A stretch of 64,000 bases of DNA from Hyphomicrobium sp. (GTDB taxonomy: Bacteria > Pseudomonadota > Alphaproteobacteria > Rhizobiales > Hyphomicrobiaceae), in NCBI GenBank assembly GCA_030148725.1, contig JASBSU010000031.1:1-64000 (forward strand), in the 5' to 3' direction. Below, in pieces: positions 37,677-47,353 of this stretch (the first letter of the stretch is position 1; each line of letters opens with the position of its first letter). Under the pieces are notes generated by a model. That model saw only the letters and a program-made list of their open reading frames with translations. It was not told where the DNA came from and searched no databases. Made by a program: the position numbers and the translations under genes.

Positions 37677-38591
37677 TTACCGGAAGCGCGTCAGCGCGAA
37701 TGCCGAATAGCTCGTCGGGCTCGGCAGCTTGTCCTTGCCGCTCATCGCGTCGGCGAGGGCTTCACCGATATCGGTGCCCGGTTCGGCGGACTTCACGGCA
37801 ATGACGATGAACGGGCGCTGCCAGCTCGTGCCGCCGGTTTCGCAATCCGCGCACGGGTTGCGGTACTGGCCGAGATTGAGCGTGTAGATCGGCACGTCCG
37901 CGGCAACGGCCGTTGATACGAGACCAGCAGCCTGCTTCGCCCGGCGCTCGGCGCGCGCGACCTCTTCGGCAGCGATGCCCTCCTGCGAGGCGGTACCGAC
38001 CGTGATCACCTCTTTGGCGTCGCTCAGCGCGTTGCGCACTTCATCGTCGAGCACCGCCGCAGCGAGCTGATCGCGCGGGATGGGCTGTCCATCCTTCTCG
38101 AGGTCTTCCGCGCTTCCGCGCACCCACAGGTAGCTCTTGTTGAGCACCACGACGTCGAACGTCCCGGTGCGCCCTGCCTTGTCCTTGCCTTCGATCGCGA
38201 AGACGGTCGAGTTCTGCGTCTGCCGAACCTCCGGCTGCGTCTCCTGCGGCACAGCGGCCGTCTCGACCTTCATCGGCTCGATGACGTTGCGATGGATTTC
38301 CACGGCCCCGTAAGTCGCTGCAGCGCCCGTCGAGGCGACGAGCATCGCGACGCCGGCATTCGTCTTGAACAATCCGAAGAACCAGCTGAGCCGATCCCAC
38401 CAGCCGGCCCCGCGATCGTAGATGCGATAGCCGCGCCACAGCCAGCCGAGAATGCCGCGTCGCCGTTCTTCCTCGTCTTCGAAACTCGAGGCATAGGCCG
38501 CTGGATTGGCACATACCGCCCACGACGCCAGGAAGCCGATAGCGAACGCACCGGTGGCGTACCAGACAAGTCCGGAGATCAGATCAGGCAT
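37677..38591 (-). CDS. membrane protein of unknown function
   Basis: 304 residues with a helix at about 7-27 and another near 80-98, separated by a cytoplasmic Glu/Arg-rich loop (FEDEEERRRG). The remaining 200 residues are soluble and include a CADC pair (about 253-256). A FDVVVLNKSYLWVRGSAEDL segment suggests a compact domain, but I recognise no family. It lies 66 nt after another membrane-protein gene on the same strand. Confidence 0.55.
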   Translation of the reverse strand: MPDLISGLVWYATGAFAIGFLASWAVCANPAAYASSFEDEEERRRGILGWLWRGYRIYDRGAGWWDRLSWFFGLFKTNAGVAMLVASTGAAATYGAVEIHRNVIEPMKVETAAVPQETQPEVRQTQNSTVFAIEGKDKAGRTGTFDVVVLNKSYLWVRGSAEDLEKDGQPIPRDQLAAAVLDDEVRNALSDAKEVITVGTASQEGIAAEEVARAERRAKQAAGLVSTAVAADVPIYTLNLGQYRNPCADCETGGTSWQRPFIVIAVKSAEPGTDIGEALADAMSGKDKLPSPTSYSAFALTRFR

Positions 38592-38657
38592 AACGCAGTT
38601 TCCGCTCGCAAAACGACGCTGCGAGGCGACGGAACAATCCGCCCCTCGGCGAACCGG

Positions 38658-39005
38658 CTAGAAATTGACGTGCTGGATGACGTAGCCCGCGCCGAAGGCG
38701 ATGAGGCCGGCAATCACGATCTGCGGCAGCACCGAAACGAACGTGCTGAGCAGCGACACGAAGGCCTGGAACAGCGACACCACGCCGGACCAGAGCACCA
38801 GGGCCGCGCGGTAGAGGATGTACGCAATCGCGACCATCGCGACGATCAGGATGACGATTTTCCAGATCGGCAGGGCCTGCCAGTCGGAGGAGAAAACAGC
38901 GACGATCTGGCCGAACGACCACGTCCAGATGAGCTGCAGGAACTTGAAGATGGCGGCAATTCCCTGTTGCAGGAATTGCACGATGGAATTGATGATCCCG
39001 TTCAT
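38658..39005 (-). CDS. small polytopic membrane protein, unknown
   Basis: 115 residues, hydrophobic almost throughout, with about three helices (around 14-35, 47-70 and 82-110). AIAAIFKFLQLIWTW-like aromatic content and no signal cleavage site are seen. It precedes the 304-residue membrane protein gene on the same strand. Confidence 0.55.
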   Translation of the reverse strand: MNGIINSIVQFLQQGIAAIFKFLQLIWTWSFGQIVAVFSSDWQALPIWKIVILIVAMVAIAYILYRAALVLWSGVVSLFQAFVSLLSTFVSVLPQIVIAGLIAFGAGYVIQHVNF

Positions 39006-39115
39006 TTGTCCCTCCCCTGTCGGTGCCGAGCGCCCGCGTACCGGTCGCCCCCCGGCTGGACCGCGTTACAGTGCGACGGCCTTGTTGCCGGCGCAAGCTT
39101 GGACATCGCACTTGC

Positions 39116-39877
39116 TCAAGCTTTGAGCCGGTACCCCGTGGCGAAGATTCGCCAGATAACCCCCAGGCAGACAAGCAGAAAGACGAAAGTCATGCCGAGG
39201 CTGGCGACGATGTTGACGTCAGAAATTCCGTAAAAGCTCCAACGGAAGCCGCTGACGAGGTAGACCACCGGGTTGAACAACGTCACTTTCTGCCAGAACG
39301 GCGGAAGCATGTTGATCGAATAGAATGTGCCGCCGAGGAATGTCAGAGGCGTGACGACGAGCAGGGGAATGGCCTGAAGTTTTTCAAATCCGTCCGCCCA
39401 GATGCCGATGATGAAGCCGAGCAGCGAGAACGTCACCGCCGTCAGCACCAGGAACGCCAGCATCGAGAAGGGATGCTGGATGTTGAGATCGACGAACAGC
39501 GATGCCGTGCCGAGGATGATCAGCCCGACGCCGATGGATTTCGTTGCCGCCGCGCCGACGTAGCCGATGACGATTTCGAGCGGCGATATGGGCGCCGAAA
39601 GCAACTCGTAGATGGTCCCTGTGAAGCGCGGGAAGTAGATGCCGAACGCCGCGTTGGAGATCGACTGCGTCAGCAGTTGCAGCATGATGAGGCCAGGCAC
39701 GATGAACGCGCCGTAGCTGACGCCGTCGATCTGCGCCATGCGCGAGCCGATGGCGGCACCGAATACGACGAAGTACAGCGACGTCGACAGCACCGGCGAT
39801 ATGATGCTCTGCATCACGGTGCGCAGTGCGCGCGACATCTCGAAGAAATAGATCGCCTTGACCGCGTGCAGGTTCAT
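39116..39877 (-). CDS. ABC-2 type transporter permease (YadH-like)
   Basis: 253 residues from ATG 39877 with six predicted helices. The segment [21 protein letters not shown] and the ABC2 signature-like [29 protein letters not shown] fit this family. It overlaps the ATPase gene by 4 nt (ATGA). Size and pairing match E. coli YadH. Substrate unknown. Confidence 0.92.
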   Translation of the reverse strand: MNLHAVKAIYFFEMSRALRTVMQSIISPVLSTSLYFVVFGAAIGSRMAQIDGVSYGAFIVPGLIMLQLLTQSISNAAFGIYFPRFTGTIYELLSAPISPLEIVIGYVGAAATKSIGVGLIILGTASLFVDLNIQHPFSMLAFLVLTAVTFSLLGFIIGIWADGFEKLQAIPLLVVTPLTFLGGTFYSINMLPPFWQKVTLFNPVVYLVSGFRWSFYGISDVNIVASLGMTFVFLLVCLGVIWRIFATGYRLKA

Positions 39878-40800
39878 CGTTTGCTCCTGACGAGATCTAC
39901 GAAAATGTCTTCCAGCGAGGACTGCGTGGTGTCGAGGTCCGCGAACCCGACCCCCGCCGATCGCATGTCCTCGAGAAGGCTGGTGATGCCCGTGCGGCCG
40001 GCGTGCGTATCGTAGGTGAAGGTCAGCGATTGCCCGTCGCCTGCAAGCTCGAGCTCGTGCCGCGCGAGGGCGGCCGGAATGGCCGAGAGCGGCTCGGACA
40101 AACGCAGGATGAGCTGCTTTTTCCCGAGCTTGCGCATCAGCTCGGCCTTCTCCTCCACCACGATCAGTTCCCCGCCGGTGATGACGCCGACCCTGTCGGC
40201 CATCTCCTCGGCTTCCTCGATGTAGTGCGTCGTGAGGATGATCGTGACGCCGGTCGCGCGCAGGTCGCGCACCACCTGCCACATGTCTTGCCGCAGCTCC
40301 ACGTCGACGCCCGCCGTCGGCTCGTCGAGAAACAGGATGATCGGCTCGTGCGAGAGCGCTTTCGCGATGAGCAGCCGCCGCTTCATACCGCCGGACAGCG
40401 TCATGATGCGGTTGTCTTTCTTCTCCCAGAGCGACAGCGCCTTGAGGATCTTCTCGATGTAGGCCGGATTCGGGGGCTTGCCGAACAGTCCGCGGCTGAA
40501 CGAGACCGCGCCCCACACCGTTTCGAACGCGTCGGTCGTCAGCTCTTGCGGAACAAGGCCGATCATCGCGCGCACGCGGCGGTAATCGCGGATGATGTCA
40601 CCGCCGTCGATGGTGACGCTGCCCGTCGTCGGATTGACGATCCCGCACACGATGGAGATCAGCGTCGTCTTGCCAGCGCCGTTCGGGCCGAGCAGCGCGA
40701 AGATCTCGCCGCGCCGGATGTCGAGGTTGATGTGCTTCAGCGCCTGGAAGCCGCCGGAATACGTCTTCGACAGGTCGCGGATGGAGATGATGTCGCTCAT
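39874..40800 (-). CDS. ABC transporter ATP-binding protein (YadG-like)
   Basis: 308 residues, the same length as E. coli YadG. Walker [10 protein letters not shown], signature LSGGMKRR and Walker [14 protein letters not shown] are intact, followed by a C-terminal regulatory extension. It is coupled to the permease gene by a 4-nt overlap, and 50 nt separate it from pth upstream. Confidence 0.93.
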   Translation of the reverse strand: MSDIISIRDLSKTYSGGFQALKHINLDIRRGEIFALLGPNGAGKTTLISIVCGIVNPTTGSVTIDGGDIIRDYRRVRAMIGLVPQELTTDAFETVWGAVSFSRGLFGKPPNPAYIEKILKALSLWEKKDNRIMTLSGGMKRRLLIAKALSHEPIILFLDEPTAGVDVELRQDMWQVVRDLRATGVTIILTTHYIEEAEEMADRVGVITGGELIVVEEKAELMRKLGKKQLILRLSEPLSAIPAALARHELELAGDGQSLTFTYDTHAGRTGITSLLEDMRSAGVGFADLDTTQSSLEDIFVDLVRSKR

Positions 40801-40850
40801 GACCCGGGGGAATAAGCATTTGCGCGATAGCCTTCAAGCGCGCTGTGGCA

Positions 40851-41576
40851 TCATTCCTTGCCGTCGCGGCCCGCCAGCCACTTCTTGAGGTTTTCTGCGA
40901 GCGCCGAGGCGCGCTTGCCCTGCCGCTCGCCTGCGGGGTGCGGATTGCGTGGCGCAGGCTTGGGCTTGGCGGCCGGCTTGGGCGCCGCCTCCGCGTCAGG
41001 CTCGTCCTCATCGCGCGTTTTCAGCGCCACGTGAGATAAGAAGCGCGAGCTGTCGCCTTTGGCGAGAAAGGCAGACGCGTCCGCCATCGCATCGAGCATC
41101 GGATCGAGCCAGCCGTATTCGGCCTTGGCGAAATCGTGCAGCACGTAATGCGCCACCGCGTCCTTGCTGCCGGGATGCCCGACGCCGATGCGCACGCGCG
41201 TATAGTCGTTGCCCATGTGAGCCGTGATCGAGCGCAAGCCGTTGTGGCCGGCATTGCCGCCGCCCGACTTCACCTTCAGCTTGGCGGGCGCCAGATCGAT
41301 TTCGTCGTGGAAGACGTAGATGTCTTCCAGGGGGATTTTGAGGAAACGCGCAGCCTCGCCAACCGCGCGGCCGCTTTCGTTCATGTACGTCATCGGCTTC
41401 AGGAGGACGACGCGTTCCCCGCCGATCGTGCCTTCTGCGGTCTCGCCTTGGAAGCGCTTGCGCCAGGCTCCAAAGCCGTGCGCGGAGGCGATCCTGTCGA
41501 GCGCCATGAACCCGACGTTATGGCGGTGACGCGCATATTCTGCGCCCGGGTTCCCCAATCCGACGAACAGCTTCAT
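40851..41576 (-). CDS. pth: peptidyl-tRNA hydrolase
   Basis: Releases tRNA from prematurely terminated peptides. 241 residues: the catalytic core covers the first 185 ([18 protein letters not shown] with the active-site His; [18 protein letters not shown]), and a Pro/Ala/Lys-rich tail of about 50 residues extends beyond the usual length. It is downstream of rplY by 62 nt. Confidence 0.96.
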   Translation of the reverse strand: MKLFVGLGNPGAEYARHRHNVGFMALDRIASAHGFGAWRKRFQGETAEGTIGGERVVLLKPMTYMNESGRAVGEAARFLKIPLEDIYVFHDEIDLAPAKLKVKSGGGNAGHNGLRSITAHMGNDYTRVRIGVGHPGSKDAVAHYVLHDFAKAEYGWLDPMLDAMADASAFLAKGDSSRFLSHVALKTRDEDEPDAEAAPKPAAKPKPAPRNPHPAGERQGKRASALAENLKKWLAGRDGKE

Positions 41577-41638
41577 GGGTGCTCACCCGACGAGAAAAAG
41601 CGGGCGCAGCGTGAGGCCGCGCCCGCGTTTCGCATGGA

Positions 41639-42364
41639 TTACTTCTTGCCGGCCGGCTTGGCGGCCGGAGCAGCAGCCTTGGCCGCGGGAGCAGCGGCGC
41701 CCTTGGCTGCAGCCGGAGCTGCGGCCTTGGCACCAGCAGCCGGAGCGGCCGCAGCAGCGCCTTCGGCAGGACCGGCAGAGGCAGCCTCGTCTTCCTTCAC
41801 CGCGCCCGCGATCGTGGCGATGGTGAAGTCACGATCCCTGATCGTCAGCTCGGCGTCCTTCGGAAGGGCAATCGCGGAGACATGGATCGAGCGACCGATC
41901 TCGAGGCCGGTAAGGTCGATCTCGAAGTACGGCGGGATGTGATCCCAAGGGCAGATGACTTCGATGTCGTGGCGCACGATGTTGAGCACGCCGCCGCGCT
42001 TCAGACCCGGGGAGGCCTGATCGTTGACGAAGCGCACCGGAACCTCGACGCGGATGCGTCCGTCCTTGCCGATACGCAGGAGATCGACGTGAATGGGAAT
42101 GTCCTTCACCGGATCGACCTGCAGGTCGCGCGGGATCACGCGGCTCTTCTTGCCTTCGACGTCGATGTCGAGGACGGTCGAGGTGAAGTGGCCCTTGAGG
42201 ACCTGCTTCCAAAGGTCGTTGTAGTCGAGGACGATGGTCTCGGGCGTTTCCCCGTTGCCGTAGATCACGGCCGGGACTTTTCCTTCACGACGGGCTTGGC
42301 GTGCGGCCCCCTTGCCTGCACGCGGGCGCGCCGTGGCTTTCAGCTCGATCGGTTGCTGAGCCAT
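41639..42364 (-). CDS. rplY: 50S ribosomal protein L25/general stress protein Ctc
   Basis: 241 residues from ATG 42364, with GGAG 8 nt upstream; the longer in-frame reading is unlikely. The N-terminal L25 domain (PRAGKGAARQARREGKVPAVIYG) binds 5S rRNA, and the TL5-type C-domain follows. The last 45 residues are an Ala/Pro/Lys low-complexity tail, common in alphaproteobacteria. It forms a pair with pth. Confidence 0.95.
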   Translation of the reverse strand: MAQQPIELKATARPRAGKGAARQARREGKVPAVIYGNGETPETIVLDYNDLWKQVLKGHFTSTVLDIDVEGKKSRVIPRDLQVDPVKDIPIHVDLLRIGKDGRIRVEVPVRFVNDQASPGLKRGGVLNIVRHDIEVICPWDHIPPYFEIDLTGLEIGRSIHVSAIALPKDAELTIRDRDFTIATIAGAVKEDEAASAGPAEGAAAAAPAAGAKAAAPAAAKGAAAPAAKAAAPAAKPAGKK

Positions 42365-42613
42365 GGCAGTTTCTCCAAAAAAATGAGGGCCTTGCGGCCC
42401 GTTAACCGACGCGGCCTCCAAGGGTGCCGGGCGCCGTCTCATGCCTTTTTGCTTGAGATGGCGCGGTTTATACCCGCCGGCCCGTAAATTGGCAATTGCC
42501 GCGGCATTGACGCGCCGCGCGCTATCGCTGAGACCGTGCACCGAGCGCGATTAAGGGAACCCATTGGCCATCCAAGCTTATCCTGTAGGCGGGGGTGAGC
42601 GGCGGCGCAGATT

Positions 42614-42627
42614 GATGCTATATTATG
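42614..42627. promoter_or_regulatory. possible Zur-box-like site upstream of the Fur-family gene
   Basis: GATGCTATATTATG matches 11 of 14 positions of GATGTTATAATATC, the reverse complement of the candidate site before the TonB receptor gene. It ends 26 nt before the regulator's start, where it would permit autoregulation. Confidence 0.4.
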
Positions 42628-42653
42628 TGCGTTGAGTTCAACCGGACGGATCG

Positions 42654-43067
42654 ATGACGCGGAAGCTGACGAAGCGCCGGGCCGCGCCCGAGCAGGACAA
42701 GATGATCGCCGACGCTCTGCGCGATGTCGGCCGCCCCGTCAGCGCCTATGAGCTGATCGAGGAGCTGCGCGACAAGGCGAGCCTCGCCCCTCAGACCGTC
42801 TACCGCTCGCTCGACCGCCTCATCGCGGACGGCCAGGCGCACCGGCTGGAATCCATCAATGCTTTCGTCGCCTGCTGCCACCCGAGCCACGATGGCGCAG
42901 CTGTATTCGCGATCTGCAACGATTGCGGCACGGTCACCGAGTTCGCCGAGCCGGCGGCTGTTGACCGGCTCAGAGCTTGGGCCCGCAAGTCGAAATTCGC
43001 CGTCGAGACCATGACGCTCGAGCTGCGCGGCCGCTGTCGGGACTGCACGGCTAGCGCCCAGACCTGA
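42654..43067 (+). CDS. zur: Fur family regulator, probable zinc-uptake regulator Zur
   Basis: 137 residues with the Fur winged helix (RPVSAYELIEELRDKA, TVYRSLDRLIADGQAHRLES). Metal-site residues CCHPSH and two structural CxxC pairs (CNDCG, CRDC) are present. I favour Zur because a ZnuD-like receptor and a His-rich protein follow, the former behind a Zur-box-like palindrome. Fur or Irr roles cannot be excluded from sequence alone. Confidence 0.75.
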   Translation: MTRKLTKRRAAPEQDKMIADALRDVGRPVSAYELIEELRDKASLAPQTVYRSLDRLIADGQAHRLESINAFVACCHPSHDGAAVFAICNDCGTVTEFAEPAAVDRLRAWARKSKFAVETMTLELRGRCRDCTASAQT

Positions 43068-43181
43068 CCGCATCCTCTCTACATTCCTAGACTGGAATGT
43101 CGTGCGCGCCTCATGCCGCCAGCGACGGCACGACACCGCGCGTCCGTGGCGCACCCGCCACAGCAGAGGGCTCCAAAACCC

Positions 43182-43216
43182 TTGACGAAAGTTAACGTAC
43201 GGATATTATAACATCC
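43182..43216 (+). promoter_or_regulatory. TonB-receptor promoter with overlapping candidate Zur box
   Basis: TTGACG (43182-43187) and TATTAT (43204-43209) are spaced by 16 nt. The near-palindrome GGATATTATAACATCC (43201-43216) covers the -10. Its complement contains ATGTTATAATAT, which matches the core of the enterobacterial-type Zur consensus. Zinc-bound Zur here would block the polymerase. Confidence 0.65.
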
Positions 43217-43241
43217 AGTAAGCGTATCGGGGGGCGTATCA

Positions 43242-45434
43242 GTGAGAGTTTGCGTTGCGTGGAGCGTCGCTGCGGCGGCGTTGGTGATGACGGCTGCGCC
43301 GCTTGCAGCGCAGTCAGCCGGCGGAAGCCAGGGAGCGACTGCAGCGGGAGAATCCGTCCAGCTCCCCGAGATCACAGTGACGACCGCGAGCCCGGTCGCC
43401 AAACCTCCCAAGACAAAGAAGAAAACCGCTGCGAAGAATGGTTCGCCGGCGCCGGGTGCAACCGCCCCGGCACAGCCGCCAGCCATTCTGCCGCTGCCCG
43501 GCACCATCGTCGCCGATGACGCGTTCGTAGCGGTGACCGTCGCCACCTCGCGCGAGATCCAAGCCACCGGCGGCGCGACGATCACCGACACGTTGATGAA
43601 TAAGCCCGGCATCATCGGCTCGACGTTTGCGCCCGGCTCCAATCGGCCGATCATCCGCGGGCTCGATGAAAACCGCATCCGCATCCAGGAAAACGGCATC
43701 GGCACGCAGGACGTGTCGGCGATCTCCGAAGATCACGCCATTCCCGTCGATCCCTACGCGGCGGACAAGGTCGAGGTCGTGCGTGGTCCTGCCACCCTGC
43801 GCTATGGCAGTCAGGCGATCGGCGGTGTGGTGGCCGTCGAAAACAATCGCATTCCCTCGTACATGCCGCGCAACGGGTTCGATGCGGAGATCCGCGGCGG
43901 CATCAACTCTGTCGACAGCGGCCGTGACGGCGGGTTCAGCACCAATGCGGGCTCGGGCAATTTTGTCTTCCATGCCGATGCGTTCAAGCGCTCGGCCGAC
44001 GACTACAATACCCCGCTAGGCCGTCAGTCCAACTCGTTCGTCGACACCGATGGCGTGTCGTTTGGCGGCTCGTTCGTAGGCCGCGACGGTTATGCGGGCG
44101 TTTCGTTCACCGAGTTCAACAGCCTCTACGGAATCCCCGGAGAGGACGCGCGCATCGACATGCAGCAGGAAAAGATCATGTCGAAGGGCGAATGGCGCGT
44201 GAACGCCAACGGCATCGCGGCCATCCGCTACTGGTTCGGCGCCAGCGACTATCAGCACAACGAAGTGTCGCCCGAAGGCGAGATCGGCGCGCGCTTCCTC
44301 AACAAGGAGCAGGAAGGTCGCATCGAGGTCGAGCATCAGGCGTTTGCGACCTCGCTCGGCGAACTGCGCGGCGCTGCCGGCATCCAGATCGATCACCGCA
44401 AGACGACAGGCCTCGCCTTCGAGGACGATGCCGACAACCTGCTCGAGCCTTCGACGACGGACCAGTTTGCCGGCTTCATCTTCGAAGAACTGCAGGTGTC
44501 GCGGTATCTCCGCCTGCAGGCAGCCGGCCGCATCGAGCAAACCAGCGTCGAAGGGCTCGGTTGGACGAACGTCGACGACCCGAACAACCCCGCAATATTT
44601 GAGGGAACGCGTGATTACACGCCTTTGAGCGCCAGCCTTGGCGCTCTCTACGAGCTGCCCAGCGACATCGTCGCCCGCGTCACGGCAGCCTACGTGGAGC
44701 GCGCGCCGGCAGCGACCGAGCTGTTCTCGAAGGGCGCGCACGAGGCCAGCGGCACCTTCGAGATCGGAAACCCCGATCTCGGCATCGAATCCGCGAAGAC
44801 CGTCGAATTGGGCTTCAAACGCTCGACGGGTGCGCTGCGCTTCGATACCAGCGTCTACTACACCCAGTTCTCGGACTTCATCTACCGGCAGGTGACGCCC
44901 GACGTCTTCTGCGAAGAAAACCTGGCCTCATGTGCTCTCGGTGGGAGCGGGGACCTGCGGCAGGTGACCTTCCAGCAGCGCGATGCGACCTTCTACGGTG
45001 CCGAAGTCGCCGCGCAGTACGACGTCGGACGCGTGTGGAACGGCCTTTGGGGTATCGACGGTCAGTACGACTTCGTGCACGCCAAGTTCGCGAACGGCGA
45101 ATACGTGCCGCGCATCCCACCACACCGTCTCGGCGGCGGCATTTTCTACCGTGATCCCGCCTGGTACTTCCGGACTGGTTTGCTGCACGCCTTCGATCAG
45201 GACCAGATCGGTCTCGGCGAGACCACGACCGAAGGCTACACGCTCGTGTCTGCGGAGCTGAGCTACACCTATCGCGGCGAGACGCACGATGGCATCACGC
45301 CGGTGACCACCATCGGCATCAAGGGTGAGAACCTCGCCGACCAGGAAGTCCGCAACCACTCCTCTTTCCTCAAGGATGAGGTTCTGCTGCCCGGTGCAAA
45401 CGTTCGCCTCTTTGGCACCGTGAAGTTGAACTGA
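43242..45434 (+). CDS. TonB-dependent receptor, ZnuD-like zinc/metal importer
   Basis: 730 residues from GTG 43242, after a G-rich ribosome site. Signal peptide about 1-24, a TonB box-like EITVTT near residue 45, a Lys/Ala/Pro linker, then the plug (RGLDENRIRIQENG, SEDHAIPVDP, VEVVRGPATLRYGSQAIGG) and a 22-strand barrel ending LFGTVKLN. The SEDHAIPVDP plug motif is shared with ZnuD. It should pull a scarce metal, probably zinc, across the outer membrane with TonB energy. Confidence 0.85.
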   Translation: MRVCVAWSVAAAALVMTAAPLAAQSAGGSQGATAAGESVQLPEITVTTASPVAKPPKTKKKTAAKNGSPAPGATAPAQPPAILPLPGTIVADDAFVAVTVATSREIQATGGATITDTLMNKPGIIGSTFAPGSNRPIIRGLDENRIRIQENGIGTQDVSAISEDHAIPVDPYAADKVEVVRGPATLRYGSQAIGGVVAVENNRIPSYMPRNGFDAEIRGGINSVDSGRDGGFSTNAGSGNFVFHADAFKRSADDYNTPLGRQSNSFVDTDGVSFGGSFVGRDGYAGVSFTEFNSLYGIPGEDARIDMQQEKIMSKGEWRVNANGIAAIRYWFGASDYQHNEVSPEGEIGARFLNKEQEGRIEVEHQAFATSLGELRGAAGIQIDHRKTTGLAFEDDADNLLEPSTTDQFAGFIFEELQVSRYLRLQAAGRIEQTSVEGLGWTNVDDPNNPAIFEGTRDYTPLSASLGALYELPSDIVARVTAAYVERAPAATELFSKGAHEASGTFEIGNPDLGIESAKTVELGFKRSTGALRFDTSVYYTQFSDFIYRQVTPDVFCEENLASCALGGSGDLRQVTFQQRDATFYGAEVAAQYDVGRVWNGLWGIDGQYDFVHAKFANGEYVPRIPPHRLGGGIFYRDPAWYFRTGLLHAFDQDQIGLGETTTEGYTLVSAELSYTYRGETHDGITPVTTIGIKGENLADQEVRNHSSFLKDEVLLPGANVRLFGTVKLN

Positions 45435-45545
45435 CGGCGCACGTGCGCGTTGGCAGGCCGGGTTGCTTCTCGGCTGGCCAACGCGGCGTGTCTGCCATAA
45501 CATCGCGCTTCGTTGTTTCCGCGTGCAGCGGCAGGGAGGCGCCCC

Positions 45546-45899
45546 ATGACGAGTTGCTCAAAACCACATCATACCGATCACGCGCATCAGCATGGTCCTG
45601 GTTGCGGCCATACTGCAGTGCGTCATGGCGATCACGTCGATTACCTGCATGACGGCCACCTGCATCACATGCACGGCGATCATGTCGATGAGCACGTGAT
45701 CGAGGTGTCGGGCAAGAACCCCGACGAGTGTACGCCCGACCACAAGTGCGGCGGCCACGAGCCCGGTCATAAGCATGGCCCCGGATGCGGCCACGAGGCT
45801 GTGCCGCATGGCGACCACGTCGACTATCTCGTCGACGGCCATCTGCATCACCCACACGGCGATCACTGCGACAACCACGGGCCGGTCGACCCCGCCTAA
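45546..45899 (+). CDS. histidine-rich metal-binding protein with internal duplication
   Basis: 117 residues from ATG 45546 with GGGAGG upstream. About 28 histidines. A module of about 35 residues occurs twice: HGPGCGHTAVRHGDHVDYL then HGPGCGHEAVPHGDHVDYL, each followed by a DGHLHH segment and HGDH. No signal peptide is seen, so a cytoplasmic zinc buffer or metallochaperone is likelier than a periplasmic one. It follows the receptor gene by 111 nt. Confidence 0.75.
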   Translation: MTSCSKPHHTDHAHQHGPGCGHTAVRHGDHVDYLHDGHLHHMHGDHVDEHVIEVSGKNPDECTPDHKCGGHEPGHKHGPGCGHEAVPHGDHVDYLVDGHLHHPHGDHCDNHGPVDPA

Positions 45900-46273
45900 T
45901 GCCGGACGCGCTGCGCCGCGTCCCAGACGGCCGCCTCTCCGCGGCCGTCTTTCACTTGCCCGCTTAGCTAAGCGCAAAGCGCGCTCGCGCTCCGATCGCC
46001 CGGGCGCCTATCAGCGAGGGCGTGAATCGGCAGCACCAAAAAGCTCCGATCGCCCCAGCGTCTACAGCGCGGGCGTGAATCGGCAGCACACAAAGACGCC
46101 GGTCCCCAGCTTGCGCAACGACAGCCGCAGAAAAACCGCCTAGCCGCTCGTGCCAGCCAGTCGCACAACGCCACTCCTGGCCGCGCAGCGGCAAGGGCGC
46201 AAGGCGCCCCGGCGCGTGCGTCGGCTAACAGCTCGCGCAACGCCCGCTGTAAACCAAGCGCTCGCCGCTCGTG
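45900..46273. other. 374-bp gene-free region
   Basis: It holds two units of the dispersed repeat (45989-46094) and otherwise GC-rich sequence between the convergent His-rich and prs genes. No gene and no clear terminator are seen. Confidence 0.6.
45989..46094. repeat. dispersed repeat family, two units
   Basis: Units 45989-46042 and 46043-46094 begin GCTCCGATCGCCC and end with GAATCGGCAGCAC plus A residues, like the units at 13719-13846. The outer GCCC/GGGC pairs are kept while the middle of the unit differs. Confidence 0.8.
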
Positions 46274-47248
46274 TCAATAAAACAAGCTCGACACACTTTC
46301 CTCGCGCGCTGTGCGCAGGATGGCTTCGCCGATCAGCGGCGCGATCGAGAGCACGCGGATGTTCTTGGCCGCCAGCACAGCCGCGGTCGGCTGGATGGAA
46401 TCCGTGATCACCAGCGACTTGAGCTTCGAAGCCTGGATCCGGCTCACCGCGCCGCCCGACAGCACGCCGTGCGTGATGTAGGCCATCACCTCGACGGCGC
46501 CCTGCTTGAGCAGCGCTTCCGCTGCATTGACCAGCGTGCCGCCTGAATCGACGATGTCGTCGATGAGGATGCAGCGCATCCCCTTCACGTCGCCGATGAC
46601 GTTCATCACCTCGGACTCGCCCGGTCGTTCGCGGCGCTTGTCGCAGATGGCGATGGGGGCCTCGATGCGCTTGGCCAGCGCCCGCGCACGGACCACGCCG
46701 CCGACGTCCGGCGACACGACCATCAGGTTGTTGCCCTTGTGCTGTTCCTGGATGTCGCGAACCATGACCGGCGCGGCGAACAGGTTATCGGTCGGGATGT
46801 CGAAGAAGCCCTGGATCTGACCTGCGTGCAGGTCGAGCGTCATCACGCGGTCGGCGCCGGCGCGCTCGATGAGGTTGGCAACGAGCTTGGCGGTGATGGG
46901 CGTGCGCGGGCCTGGCTTTCGATCCTGGCGGGCATAGCCGTAGTAGGGAATGACGGCGGTGATGCGGGCTGCCGATGCGCGCTTCAGCGCGTCGATCAGG
47001 ATCAGCAACTCCATCAGGTTGTCGTTGGCTGGGAACGAGTTCGACTGGATCACGAAGACGTCCTGACCGCGGACGTTCTCCTGTATCTCGACGAATATCT
47101 CCATGTCCGCGAAGCGCTTCACCTGTCCCTTTGTGAGGGGGAGCTTCAGGTGTGCGCTGATCGCTTCGGCCAGGGGTCGATTTGAATTACCTCCAACGAT
47201 CTTCATCGTGGGAGTTGCCCGGCCCTCTGGACGGGGATCGAAGGGCAT
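46274..47248 (-). CDS. prs: ribose-phosphate pyrophosphokinase
   Basis: Makes PRPP from ribose-5-phosphate and ATP; PRPP feeds Apt and nucleotide synthesis. 324 residues from ATG 47248, chosen because GGAGG stands 5 nt upstream; ATG 47206, at the canonical start MKIVGGNSN, has no ribosome site. [27 protein letters not shown] and the PRPP loop [13 protein letters not shown] are diagnostic. Confidence 0.96.
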   Translation of the reverse strand: MPFDPRPEGRATPTMKIVGGNSNRPLAEAISAHLKLPLTKGQVKRFADMEIFVEIQENVRGQDVFVIQSNSFPANDNLMELLILIDALKRASAARITAVIPYYGYARQDRKPGPRTPITAKLVANLIERAGADRVMTLDLHAGQIQGFFDIPTDNLFAAPVMVRDIQEQHKGNNLMVVSPDVGGVVRARALAKRIEAPIAICDKRRERPGESEVMNVIGDVKGMRCILIDDIVDSGGTLVNAAEALLKQGAVEVMAYITHGVLSGGAVSRIQASKLKSLVITDSIQPTAAVLAAKNIRVLSIAPLIGEAILRTAREESVSSLFY

Positions 47249-47353
47249 GTACGCCTCCACAGCCGCTCGGAGGGGGCTTCTAGCAAGAGGGCCCGCGCCT
47301 GTAAACGGCGGAGCCCTCTGAATGCCCTTGGCAATGTCGGCCTTAATGACCGT

